Assembly (NCBI GenBank): GCA_030649435.1
Contig: JAUSKE010000124.1
Coordinates: forward strand, 1-5,344
Length of the DNA stretch: 5,344 nt
Direction: 5' to 3'
Source of the DNA: Deltaproteobacteria bacterium
Lineage (GTDB): Bacteria > UBA10199 > JACPAL01 > JACOUP01
Below, piece after piece: positions 1 to 5,318 of this stretch. The position numbers and the translations under genes are program-made. Each line of letters starts with the position of its first letter. Within the stretch, counting starts at the first letter, position 1. The notes under the pieces are model-generated. The model searched no databases. It saw only the letters and a program-made list of their open reading frames with translations, and was not told the origin of the DNA.

Positions 1-404
1 TGGATACGGCCGAGGAGATTCATGAATTGCGCGCGCCAAAAAAAGGTTCCGCCAAAGAACGGTTTTCGATCCGGAGTCAGAAAGAGTGACATCGGCCACC
101 CGCCACTACCGGTCAACCCCATGACGGCCTCCATATAAATCTGATCGACATCGGGAAACTCTTCACGGTCGACCTTAATCGCGACAAAATAGTTGTTCAG
201 GAGTGCGGCGACCTCTTGGTGTTCAAAAGAATCCTTCTCCATGACGTGGCACCAGTAACAGGTCGAGTAACCGATCGAGAGGAAGATCGGTTTGTTGTCG
301 CGCCTCGCCGCCTCGAACGCCTCTTCGCCCCAGGGGTACCAGTCGACAGGGTTATCCTTGTGCTGGAGCAGGTAGGGAGACTTTTCGCGCCCAAGACGGT
401 TCAT
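1..404 (-). CDS. DUF255 / thioredoxin-fold protein (YyaL/SPATA20 family), N-terminal part, cut by window edge
   Basis: The minus strand reads open from an ATG at 404-402 to the left edge, giving 134 N-terminal residues of a family that usually reaches about 600-700. The translation begins MNRLGREKSPYLLQH and continues with NPVDWYPWGEEAF (18-30), the signature opening of DUF255 proteins. A thioredoxin-like active site follows at STCYWCHVME (47-56; C49 and C52 as CxxC), then VDREEFPDVD (78-87) and GGWPMSLFLTPD (101-112), which matches the family's GGWP-FLTP block. By family knowledge a long alpha/alpha-barrel domain resembling N-acylglucosamine 2-epimerases should lie beyond the edge. The biochemical function of the family is not established. 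The ATG is preferred because homologues begin a few residues before SPYLLQH; an in-frame GTG at 407-405 is possible, and neither has a clear Shine-Dalgarno. The gene diverges from nuoB. A role in complex I is not implied by the sequence. Confidence 0.92.
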   Translation of the reverse strand, partial: MNRLGREKSPYLLQHKDNPVDWYPWGEEAFEAARRDNKPIFLSIGYSTCYWCHVMEKDSFEHQEVAALLNNYFVAIKVDREEFPDVDQIYMEAVMGLTGSGGWPMSLFLTPDRKPFFGGTFFWRAQFMNLLGRI

Positions 405-466
405 CACCCACAAAGTAGGGGATGGGGGTTGCCAAAGCAAACCCTTTTTGCATAGGATCCGGCCCG
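405..466. promoter_or_regulatory. divergent intergenic spacer with weak promoter candidate for nuoB
   Basis: This 62-base gap separates the divergent starts of the DUF255 gene and nuoB, so any dedicated promoters must lie here or inside the coding ends. On the + strand TTGCCA (429-434, 5 of 6 to the sigma70 -35 box) and TAGGAT (453-458, 4 of 6 to the -10 box) are 18 bases apart. That -10 box overlaps the nuoB ribosome binding site, and transcription would begin almost at the ATG, so the candidate is doubtful. On the minus strand TTGCTT (440-435) and TACTTT (417-412) have 17-base spacing but match the consensus poorly. The true nuo promoter may instead lie inside the DUF255 reading frame. Confidence 0.25.
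454..457 (+). promoter_or_regulatory. ribosome binding site deciding the nuoB start
   Basis: AGGA lies 9 bases before the ATG at 467. The competing in-frame ATG at 422 has AGGGG directly abutting it with no spacing, which is not a workable Shine-Dalgarno position. This favours the shorter nuoB. Confidence 0.55.
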
Positions 467-952
467 ATGGGACTTAAGGAACTTCTTGGCGGGACGGTGG
501 TAACGACGAAGCTTGCGGAAATGGTCGCTTGGGGGCGAAAAAACTCCCTTTGGCCCCTTCCTTATGGGACCGCCTGTTGCGCCATCGAATTCATGGGGAC
601 CGTTTCATCGGTTTTTGACATCTCCCGTTTTGGAGCGGAGCTGGTTCGTTTCTCGCCACGGCAGGCGGACCTCCTCCTCGTCTTGGGGACGATTAATTAC
701 AAACAGGCACCGATCTTGAAACGGATCTACGAACAGATGTGCGAACCAAAATGGGTGATTGCGGCCGGCGCCTGCGCCTCTTCAGGCGGATTTTACAACA
801 ACTACGCTGTCCTGCAGGGGATTGACGAGGTGATCCCAGTCGACGTCTATGTCCCCGGTTGTCCGCCGCGACCTGAAGCGATCCTCAATGGAATAATGAT
901 GATCCAGAAAAAAATAGAGAACCAGGCCAAAGAAATGGGGAGGGTGGCATGA
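467..952 (+). CDS. nuoB: NADH-quinone oxidoreductase subunit B (NuoB, PSST)
   Basis: NuoB sits at the junction of the peripheral and membrane arms of complex I and binds [4Fe-4S] cluster N2, the last electron carrier before quinone. The 161-residue product has the four N2 ligands C37, C38 (YGTACCAIEFM), C103 (AAGACASSGG) and C132 (VPGCPPRPE), plus the family blocks WGRKNSLWP (22-30), FSPRQADLL (62-70) and EPKWVI (93-98). Quinone-site residues equivalent, by my alignment, to Yarrowia PSST E89, M91 and D99 are kept as E41, M43 and D51. The usual KMAP motif reads KQAP (79-82). The start at 467 is chosen for its AGGA at 9 bases and because homologues begin about 20 residues before WGR; an ATG at 422 would add 15 residues and leave only 17 bases to the divergent gene. 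The stop overlaps the next start as ATGA. This is the first gene of the operon, with no nuoA before it. Confidence 0.96.
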   Translation: MGLKELLGGTVVTTKLAEMVAWGRKNSLWPLPYGTACCAIEFMGTVSSVFDISRFGAELVRFSPRQADLLLVLGTINYKQAPILKRIYEQMCEPKWVIAAGACASSGGFYNNYAVLQGIDEVIPVDVYVPGCPPRPEAILNGIMMIQKKIENQAKEMGRVA

Positions 953-1818
953 AAATTCAATCGGTTCCCAAACAATACTATCGTCAGACTTTGCTGATAT
1001 TGGGGGGGATTGTTGGCATACTCCTCTTGGCCGGACTGCTCTTTTCCGTCTGGGCAGGGCGTGCCGAAGAGCGAAAGCAGGAGCAAACCTTCCGGTTGCA
1101 AAGCCCTGAGGCGAAGGCGGTCCGCAAAAAATGGGAAGGGGAACTCTCTCAGGCAGCGGGTCTTAAGGGTACGTCACCCAATGGGGATGAGGCGTTGATC
1201 CGGACGGCCCGGGCCCTGGATGCGCTCGCCACCTATTTTTATGAGGATGCCGATCACAAGTGTTATTTCTATAAGAAACGGGATGCCGCTGACCCGGCCT
1301 GTTTTGAACAAGAGGTGGTAGCCTTAAATGGTCGTTACGGCGCCGGTGCGTTTATCTATCTCGGGGATGAGGTAGAGATCCGTTACACCGGGCTTCACTA
1401 TCGAAAGATCGTTGATGAATTCCCCAAGAGTCGTTACCTGGACGAGGCCTCGTTCCAGTTGTTGAAGGGACGGGAACTAGTTGGGAATGAGCCGGAAATT
1501 ATCTTTGCCAAGGTGGATGGTTGGATCAAAAAGTACCCGAAGAGCTCCTTGGTACCGGAGGCCTGGCTTCTTCTAGGGCGCCTCTATGCGGATGGCTGGT
1601 GGCTCTTCAAGACGCGGACCTTTGTGGCGATCAATATGAGTCTTTCATCCTCTGAGATCGACGACTTAGCCCAACGGTACAAAGGCAAGGGGCTTTGGGC
1701 CCTCAATCAGGTGATGCAAAAATTCCCAAATTCTAAAGAGGCGAACGTGGCCCGTCGTGAGTATGACCTGCTGACCCGTGATCAGAACGACGGTGTTCTT
1801 TACGGATTAAGTTACTGA
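949..1818 (+). CDS. membrane-anchored TPR-like protein of unknown function embedded in the nuo operon
   Basis: I do not recognise this 289-residue protein as any complex I subunit. Residues 14-36 form one strongly hydrophobic helix preceded by K2, K8 and R12, suggesting an uncleaved anchor with the rest outside the cytoplasm; there is no lipobox cysteine. A charged linker (38-65) follows. The C-terminal half carries three TPR-like motifs with the pattern [FY]-P-[KN]-S-x(5)-A: F158-P159-K160-S161 with A167, Y196-P197-K198-S199 with A205, and F259-P260-N261-S262 with A268. This resembles the TPRs of BamD and CpoB-type envelope proteins. The only cysteines, C105 and C118, could form a disulfide. 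The ATG at 949 has a strong GGAGG (939-943, 5-base spacing) and overlaps nuoB (ATGA); the stop overlaps nuoC (TGATG). Tight coupling on both sides implies co-expression with complex I. An assembly, anchoring or accessory-subunit role is inference only. Confidence 0.85.
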   Translation: MKIQSVPKQYYRQTLLILGGIVGILLLAGLLFSVWAGRAEERKQEQTFRLQSPEAKAVRKKWEGELSQAAGLKGTSPNGDEALIRTARALDALATYFYEDADHKCYFYKKRDAADPACFEQEVVALNGRYGAGAFIYLGDEVEIRYTGLHYRKIVDEFPKSRYLDEASFQLLKGRELVGNEPEIIFAKVDGWIKKYPKSSLVPEAWLLLGRLYADGWWLFKTRTFVAINMSLSSSEIDDLAQRYKGKGLWALNQVMQKFPNSKEANVARREYDLLTRDQNDGVLYGLSY

Positions 1819-2303
1819 TGAGTGGCGATCTCGAAAATCGGTTGGAACAATTCCCTTTCGAAATTTTGGAAAAGGGCAAAGCCCTTGGGGATCTTACCAT
1901 TGTTGTCTCTCGAGAGAAAATCAGCGAGGTCCTCCGATTTCTTAGGGATGCCGAAGGGTATCGGTTTGACCTGTTGGTCGATCTCTCCGCGGTTGATTTT
2001 CCGAATCGCGAAGAACGTTTCGAAGTTATCTACCATCTCTATTCTACCTCAGAAAATCATCGCCTCCGGGTAAAGGTGAGGCTTCCATTTGAAGAACCGA
2101 TGATTGATTCAGCAACCGATCTTTGGAAGGCGGCCAATTGGTACGAGCGGGAGGTCTACGACATGTTTGGGATCCGCTTTAACGGTCACCCAAATCTGAA
2201 ACGGCTCCTGCTCCCGGATGGTTTTGAGGGGCATCCCTTGAGAAAAGATTACCCGATGGGGAAGCGGCAGAAGATACCGGTGCCGGTTGAGGTGCCGTCG
2301 TGA
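1818..2303 (+). CDS. nuoC: NADH-quinone oxidoreductase subunit C (NuoC, 30 kDa)
   Basis: NuoC is a peripheral-arm subunit without cofactors that packs against NuoD and NuoB and supports the Q module. The 161-residue protein has the single 30-kDa-subunit domain. FDLLVDLSAVDFP (50-62) and FEVIYHLYS (68-76) match the central strands. The family signature follows as WYEREVYDMFGIRFNGHP (108-125), then LKRLLLPDGFEGHPLRKDYP (127-146). The length is normal for a stand-alone NuoC, so it is not fused to NuoD as in E. coli. The ATG overlaps the previous stop as TGATG. Only a weak GGA (1804-1806) lies upstream, so translation probably depends on coupling to the TPR-like gene, making its expression tied to that unknown protein. 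The stop overlaps the nuoD start (GTGA). Confidence 0.96.
   Translation: MSGDLENRLEQFPFEILEKGKALGDLTIVVSREKISEVLRFLRDAEGYRFDLLVDLSAVDFPNREERFEVIYHLYSTSENHRLRVKVRLPFEEPMIDSATDLWKAANWYEREVYDMFGIRFNGHPNLKRLLLPDGFEGHPLRKDYPMGKRQKIPVPVEVPS
2289..2292 (+). promoter_or_regulatory. ribosome binding site supporting the GTG start of nuoD
   Basis: GAGG lies 7 bases before GTG 2300, inside the end of nuoC. It supports the GTG over the in-frame ATG at 2327, which would remove nine residues. Confidence 0.55.
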
Positions 2304-3481
2304 CGCCGCAGACGACAGCAGAACCGATGATCCTGAACATGGGGCCGTCGCACCCGGCAACCCATGGGGCGATCCGGATCATGTTAGAGATCGATGGGGA
2401 GACGATCCTCAAGGCCCATCCAGAAATCGGTTACCTCCATCGCGCCTTCGAAAAACATTCGGAACATGGCACCTGGACTCAGGTCATTCCGTACACTGAT
2501 CGGCTGAATTATTGTTCCTCACTCATGAACAACGTTGGCTACTGCCGGGCGGTCGAGAAACTGTTGGGGGTAGAGATTCCAGAGAGGGCGGTTTTTATTC
2601 GGGTCATCATTTGTGAGCTTGCCAGGATTATGGATCACCTAGTTTGCATTGGTACTTCAGCGGTGGATCTTGGGGCGCTCACCAATTTTTGGTATTTTTT
2701 CAATGTTCGGGAAAAGATCTACGATTACACCGAAAAACTCTGCGGCGCTCGTCTCACGACAGCGTACACCCGTATCGGTGGACTGATGAGAGACATCACC
2801 CCTGACTTTCCGGATGGGATTCGCAAGGTTTTGAAAGATCTCGATCAGGCGATCAAGGAAGTAGCGACACTTTTGGAAAGAAACAGGATCTTTATCGACC
2901 GAACGCGCGGGATCGGTGTGATCAGTAAGGAAGAAGCCCTGAGTTACGGTTTCACCGGACCCTGTCTCCGTGCCTCCGGGGTGCCGCATGATCTCCGCAA
3001 GGCGGAACCGTATTACCATTATGACGAGTTTGATTGGGAGGTACCGACGCGGGATGGGGGAGACACCTATGATCGTCTGATGATCCGCTTTGATGAGATG
3101 CGCCAGTCGCGACGGATCATTGAACAGGCGTTGGATCGATTACCCGATGGGCCGGTTCTTGTGAGTGACCCAAAGATCGCGCTCCCTCCGAAAGAAAAAG
3201 TCTACAACAGCATTGAAGGGCTGATGAATCATTTTATGTTGATCATCGATGGGATCAAACCGCCGCCGGGGGAGGTCTATTCCGCGACGGAGGCGGCGAA
3301 TGGCGAGCTGGGTTTCTATATCGTGAGTGATGGAGGCCCGCGACCGTATCGTGTTCGTGTTCGTCCTCCCTGCTTTCCAATTTTCTCGGCTTACCCGAAG
3401 CTAGTCGAAGGGGGAATGATTGCCGATGCCGTTGCGGTGCTTGGGTCATTGAATATTGTGGTGGGAGAGCTGGACAGGTAA
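2300..3481 (+). CDS. nuoD: NADH-quinone oxidoreductase subunit D (NuoD, 49 kDa)
   Basis: NuoD forms the quinone-reduction chamber with NuoB. The 393-residue product is of normal stand-alone length and starts at GTG with GAGG 7 bases upstream; ATG 2327 (M10) is the alternative. The family blocks appear in order: NMGPSHPATHG (13-23), EIGYLHRAFEK (42-52), TDRLNYCSSL (66-75), RIGGLMRD (158-165), GFTGPCLRASG (217-227), YDRLMIRFDEMRQS (257-270), GELGFYIVSDG (335-345) and GELDR at the C terminus. By alignment H22 and Y71 (49 apart) correspond to bovine 49-kDa H59 and Y108, which contact the quinone head group. Positions that are Asp in bovine or Thermus sequences are Asn here: N70 (DRLDY to DRLNY) and N385 (SLD to SLN before the C-terminal GExDR). 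The CxxC metal ligands of NiFe hydrogenase large subunits are absent, so this is NuoD rather than a hydrogenase. The stop is one base before the nuoE ATG. Confidence 0.97.
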   Translation: MTPQTTAEPMILNMGPSHPATHGAIRIMLEIDGETILKAHPEIGYLHRAFEKHSEHGTWTQVIPYTDRLNYCSSLMNNVGYCRAVEKLLGVEIPERAVFIRVIICELARIMDHLVCIGTSAVDLGALTNFWYFFNVREKIYDYTEKLCGARLTTAYTRIGGLMRDITPDFPDGIRKVLKDLDQAIKEVATLLERNRIFIDRTRGIGVISKEEALSYGFTGPCLRASGVPHDLRKAEPYYHYDEFDWEVPTRDGGDTYDRLMIRFDEMRQSRRIIEQALDRLPDGPVLVSDPKIALPPKEKVYNSIEGLMNHFMLIIDGIKPPPGEVYSATEAANGELGFYIVSDGGPRPYRVRVRPPCFPIFSAYPKLVEGGMIADAVAVLGSLNIVVGELDR

Positions 3482-3482
3482 A

Positions 3483-3965
3483 ATGGAATTCACGCCAGAA
3501 AATAAAAAGAAGATCGAAGAAATCCTCAAACGTTACCCAGAAGGGAAAGTGGGGCGTCAGGCGGCGCTGCTCCCAGTCTTGAGGCTCGCCCAGGAACAGT
3601 TCGGTTACCTCTCCGAAGAGGCGATGTTGACTGTGGCCCAGGTTTTGGATCTTTCGCCGGCCTCCATCTACGGCGTCGCCACCTTTTATACCCTGTTTAA
3701 CAAAAAGCCGGTTGGCAAGTACCACCTTCAGGTCTGTGCGAACCTTTCCTGTTGTATGGAGGGGGCAGAAAAAGTGGTAAAACATCTTGAAGAAAAATTG
3801 GGGATCGTTCCGGGAGAGACAACGGCCGACAATCGGTTTACTTTATCCGAGGTTGAGTGTTTGGCCGCTTGTGGTACCGGCCCGGTCATTCAGGTGAATG
3901 AAAATTATCACGAAAAAATCAAGACGCCGGAAGATGTCGACCGGTTGTTGGAGAAGTTAAGATAA
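3483..3965 (+). CDS. nuoE: NADH-quinone oxidoreductase subunit E (NuoE, 24 kDa)
   Basis: NuoE is the thioredoxin-like [2Fe-2S] protein of the NADH-oxidising module; its cluster N1a lies next to the FMN of NuoF. The 160-residue product has the N-terminal helical part with RQAALLPVLRLAQEQFG (25-41) and IYGVATFYTLF (62-72), then the cluster ligands C85 and C90 (VCANLSC, CX4C) and C126 and C130 (ECLAAC, CX3C). An extra cysteine, C91, follows the second ligand. TLSEVECLAACGTGPVIQVN (120-139) is the family signature. The ATG at 3483 follows the nuoD stop by one base, with AGG (3476-3478) 4 bases before it and GGGAG (3463-3467) further upstream. An in-frame TTG at 3456 would overlap nuoD by 26 bases and add nine unlikely residues. 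The stop overlaps nuoF as TAATG. Confidence 0.96.
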   Translation: MEFTPENKKKIEEILKRYPEGKVGRQAALLPVLRLAQEQFGYLSEEAMLTVAQVLDLSPASIYGVATFYTLFNKKPVGKYHLQVCANLSCCMEGAEKVVKHLEEKLGIVPGETTADNRFTLSEVECLAACGTGPVIQVNENYHEKIKTPEDVDRLLEKLR

Positions 3966-5227
3966 TGGATCGGGTCCTGACCGCCAATTTTGACCACCCG
4001 GATGTTGACAAGCTCCCTGTTTATGAAGGGCGAGGCGGGTACAGGTCACTCAAGAAGGTTTTTTCCCTCAAACCGGAACAGGTGATCGAAGAGGTCAAGA
4101 GCTCCGGGCTTCGGGGCCGGGGTGGTGCCGGTTTCGGGACCGGGATGAAGTGGGGTTTTGTCCCGCAAAACAGCGGCAAGCCGATCTACCTCTGTGTGAA
4201 TGCCGATGAAGGGGAGCCGGGGACCTTTAAAGATCGCGAACTCCTCTTGCGAGATCCACATCGATTGATTGAAGGGGTCATCATTGCGAGCTATGCGATC
4301 CGTTGCCATACCGCCTATCTCTACCTTCGTGGGGAGTTTTTCGAACCGTACCAAAAATTGGAGGCAGCGATCCGTGAGGCGTACACCAAAGGGTATCTAG
4401 GGAAAAATATCTTGGGGACGGGGTATGATTTGGATCTTCATATCCATCGTGGGGCTGGGGGGTATATTTGTGGAGAAGAGACGGCGCTTATTGAATCGCT
4501 GGAAGGAAAACGGGGCTATCCAAGGTTGAAGCCGCCGTTCCCCGCTGTTCAGGGACTCTTTGGTTGTCCGACGGTGGTGAATAACGTGGAGACCCTTTCA
4601 GCGCTCCCCTATATTTTAGAGAAGGGAGCCGCCTCTTATAAAAAAATGGGGACTGAAAAGAGTCCCGGGACAAAACTATTTTCGATCTCTGGCCCTGTGC
4701 AGAAGCCGGGGGTCTATGAAATTGAGTTGGGTTACCCTTTGAGGAAGTTTATTCATGAGGATGCCGGTGGGATGCTCCCCGGCAAGATTCTTAAGGCGGT
4801 GATCCCGGGTGGGTCGTCAGTGCCGATCCTTGATGCCAGCGAGGTGGAACAGGTCAATCTCGACTACGAGTCGATGAACCAGTTTGGCACCTTCTTGGGG
4901 AGCGGTGGTGTGATCGTCATTGACGAAGACTTTTGTCTCGTGAAAGCTCTCAAGGTGTTGGCCAAATTTTATGCCCATGAATCCTGCGGGCAATGTTCCC
5001 CCTGTCGCGAAGGGACCGGTTGGGTTCACAAAATCATGACCCGCATGGAGGCGGGGAAGGGGACGCCGGCTGATTTGGACCTCCTTTTAAATCTTGCTGA
5101 CAATATGACCGGTCAAACAATCTGTGTGCTGGCCGACTCCATCGCAATGCCAACCCGCTCCTACATCAAGAAGTTTCGTCAGGAGTTTGAAGACCACGTA
5201 GCTCTCCAAAAATGCTCTAAAATGTGA
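3965..5227 (+). CDS. nuoF: NADH-quinone oxidoreductase subunit F (NuoF, 51 kDa)
   Basis: NuoF holds the NADH site, the primary acceptor FMN and [4Fe-4S] cluster N3, and passes electrons toward NuoG. The 420-residue product is full length. The glycine-rich NADH/FMN loop is GLRGRGGAGFGTGMKW (48-63), followed by NADEGEPGTFKDR (79-91) and GAGGYICGEETALIESLEG (163-181). The SLBB-like region contains ISGPVQKPGVYEIELG (241-256). The N3 ligands are C341, C344 and C347 in ESCGQCSPCREG (339-350) and C387 in TICVLAD. The ATG overlaps the nuoE stop (TAATG), with GGAG at 3950-3953. The C terminus (EDHVALQKCSKM) is at the usual place for NuoF. It is the last recognisable nuo gene here: the expected nuoG does not follow within the 117 remaining bases, which hold inverted repeats instead. 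Confidence 0.97.
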   Translation: MDRVLTANFDHPDVDKLPVYEGRGGYRSLKKVFSLKPEQVIEEVKSSGLRGRGGAGFGTGMKWGFVPQNSGKPIYLCVNADEGEPGTFKDRELLLRDPHRLIEGVIIASYAIRCHTAYLYLRGEFFEPYQKLEAAIREAYTKGYLGKNILGTGYDLDLHIHRGAGGYICGEETALIESLEGKRGYPRLKPPFPAVQGLFGCPTVVNNVETLSALPYILEKGAASYKKMGTEKSPGTKLFSISGPVQKPGVYEIELGYPLRKFIHEDAGGMLPGKILKAVIPGGSSVPILDASEVEQVNLDYESMNQFGTFLGSGGVIVIDEDFCLVKALKVLAKFYAHESCGQCSPCREGTGWVHKIMTRMEAGKGTPADLDLLLNLADNMTGQTICVLADSIAMPTRSYIKKFRQEFEDHVALQKCSKM

Positions 5228-5233
5228 AAATTG

Positions 5234-5255
5234 TTAGGGTATTTTAATACCCTAA
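5234..5255. repeat. perfect 10-bp inverted repeat just after nuoF
   Basis: Arm TTAGGGTATT (5234-5243) and its exact complement AATACCCTAA (5246-5255) are separated by two bases; in RNA this would be an 8-9 bp stem with a small loop. It starts 7 bases after the nuoF stop. The stem is AT-rich with a GGG/CCC core and has no T run directly behind it, so on its own it is a poor intrinsic terminator. It may protect the 3' end of the message, work with the adjacent repeat, or be a protein-binding palindrome. Confidence 0.7.
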
Positions 5256-5291
5256 AATAATTATCATTTTGATAATTATTTGTTGTTTTTT
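5255..5291 (+). terminator. perfect 12-bp inverted repeat plus T run: possible terminator or operator
   Basis: Arm AAATAATTATCA (5255-5266) and its exact complement TGATAATTATTT (5270-5281) flank a TTT loop. The following bases TGTTGTTTTTTG contain six consecutive T at 5286-5291. Stem, T run and the position behind nuoF fit transcription termination of the nuo operon. Against this, the stem has almost no G-C pairs and the T run begins 4 bases after the stem, so it would be a weak intrinsic terminator. The alternative is an operator: it covers the bases just upstream of a promoter-like element for the next gene, and its half-sites ATTATCA and TGATAAT are those of a Fur-type box, but in the opposite (outward) orientation with a 3-base gap. 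The repeat itself is certain; its role is not. Confidence 0.45.
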
Positions 5292-5310
5292 GATCGAGGG
5301 GGCGTATACT
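5283..5310 (+). promoter_or_regulatory. possible promoter for the gene entering at the right edge
   Basis: TATACT at 5305-5310 matches the sigma70 -10 consensus in 5 of 6 bases. The best-spaced -35 candidate is TTGTTT (5283-5288, 3 of 6) at 16 bases. A better -35 sequence, TTGATC (5290-5295), is only 9 bases away and cannot serve. The AT-rich inverted repeat immediately upstream could act as an UP element or operator. Predicted initiation near 5317 would give an almost leaderless message for the ATG at 5319. Confidence 0.35.
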
Positions 5311-5318
5311 AAGGGCAT

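Noticed and set aside
216..455. Open frame of 79 codons on the + strand
   Set aside because: It lies antisense to the well-supported DUF255 coding sequence and its translation is arginine/valine-rich with no recognisable motif; it is a shadow frame.
422..466. Upstream ATG extension of nuoB by 15 residues
   Set aside because: The AGGGG before ATG 422 has zero spacing, the extra residues do not resemble NuoB N termini, and it would leave 17 bases to the divergent gene. It cannot be fully excluded.
1872..1886. Short hairpin AAGGGC-AAA-GCCCTT near the start of nuoC
   Set aside because: It lies inside conserved-length coding sequence, has only a 6-bp stem and no T run, so there is no reason to call it an attenuator or terminator.
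1906..1917. Perfect 12-bp palindrome TCTCTCGAGAGA in nuoC
   Set aside because: It encodes ordinary NuoC residues, is isolated and has no promoter nearby; probably chance.
2657..3019. Open frame of 120 codons on the minus strand within nuoD
   Set aside because: It is antisense to conserved NuoD sequence and has no recognisable motifs or ribosome binding site.
2300..3481. NuoD as the large subunit of a membrane-bound NiFe hydrogenase
   Set aside because: Both CxxC nickel-ligand motifs are absent and the flanking NuoC, NuoE and NuoF point to an NADH-oxidising complex I.
3456..3482. In-frame TTG start extending nuoE by nine residues into nuoD
   Set aside because: The added residues look like out-of-frame nuoD sequence (two Trp in a row), and the ATG at 3483 sits one base behind the nuoD stop with a usable AGG.
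3255..3785. Open frame of 176 codons on the minus strand across nuoD and nuoE
   Set aside because: It is fully antisense to two clear genes and its translation shows low-complexity Pro/Arg/His stretches without domain signatures.
5255..5281. Classical Fur box
   Set aside because: The half-sites ATTATCA and TGATAAT occur in the reverse order to the Fur consensus (TGATAAT-N-ATTATCA) and with a 3-base gap, so a Fur assignment is not supported, though another regulator remains possible.
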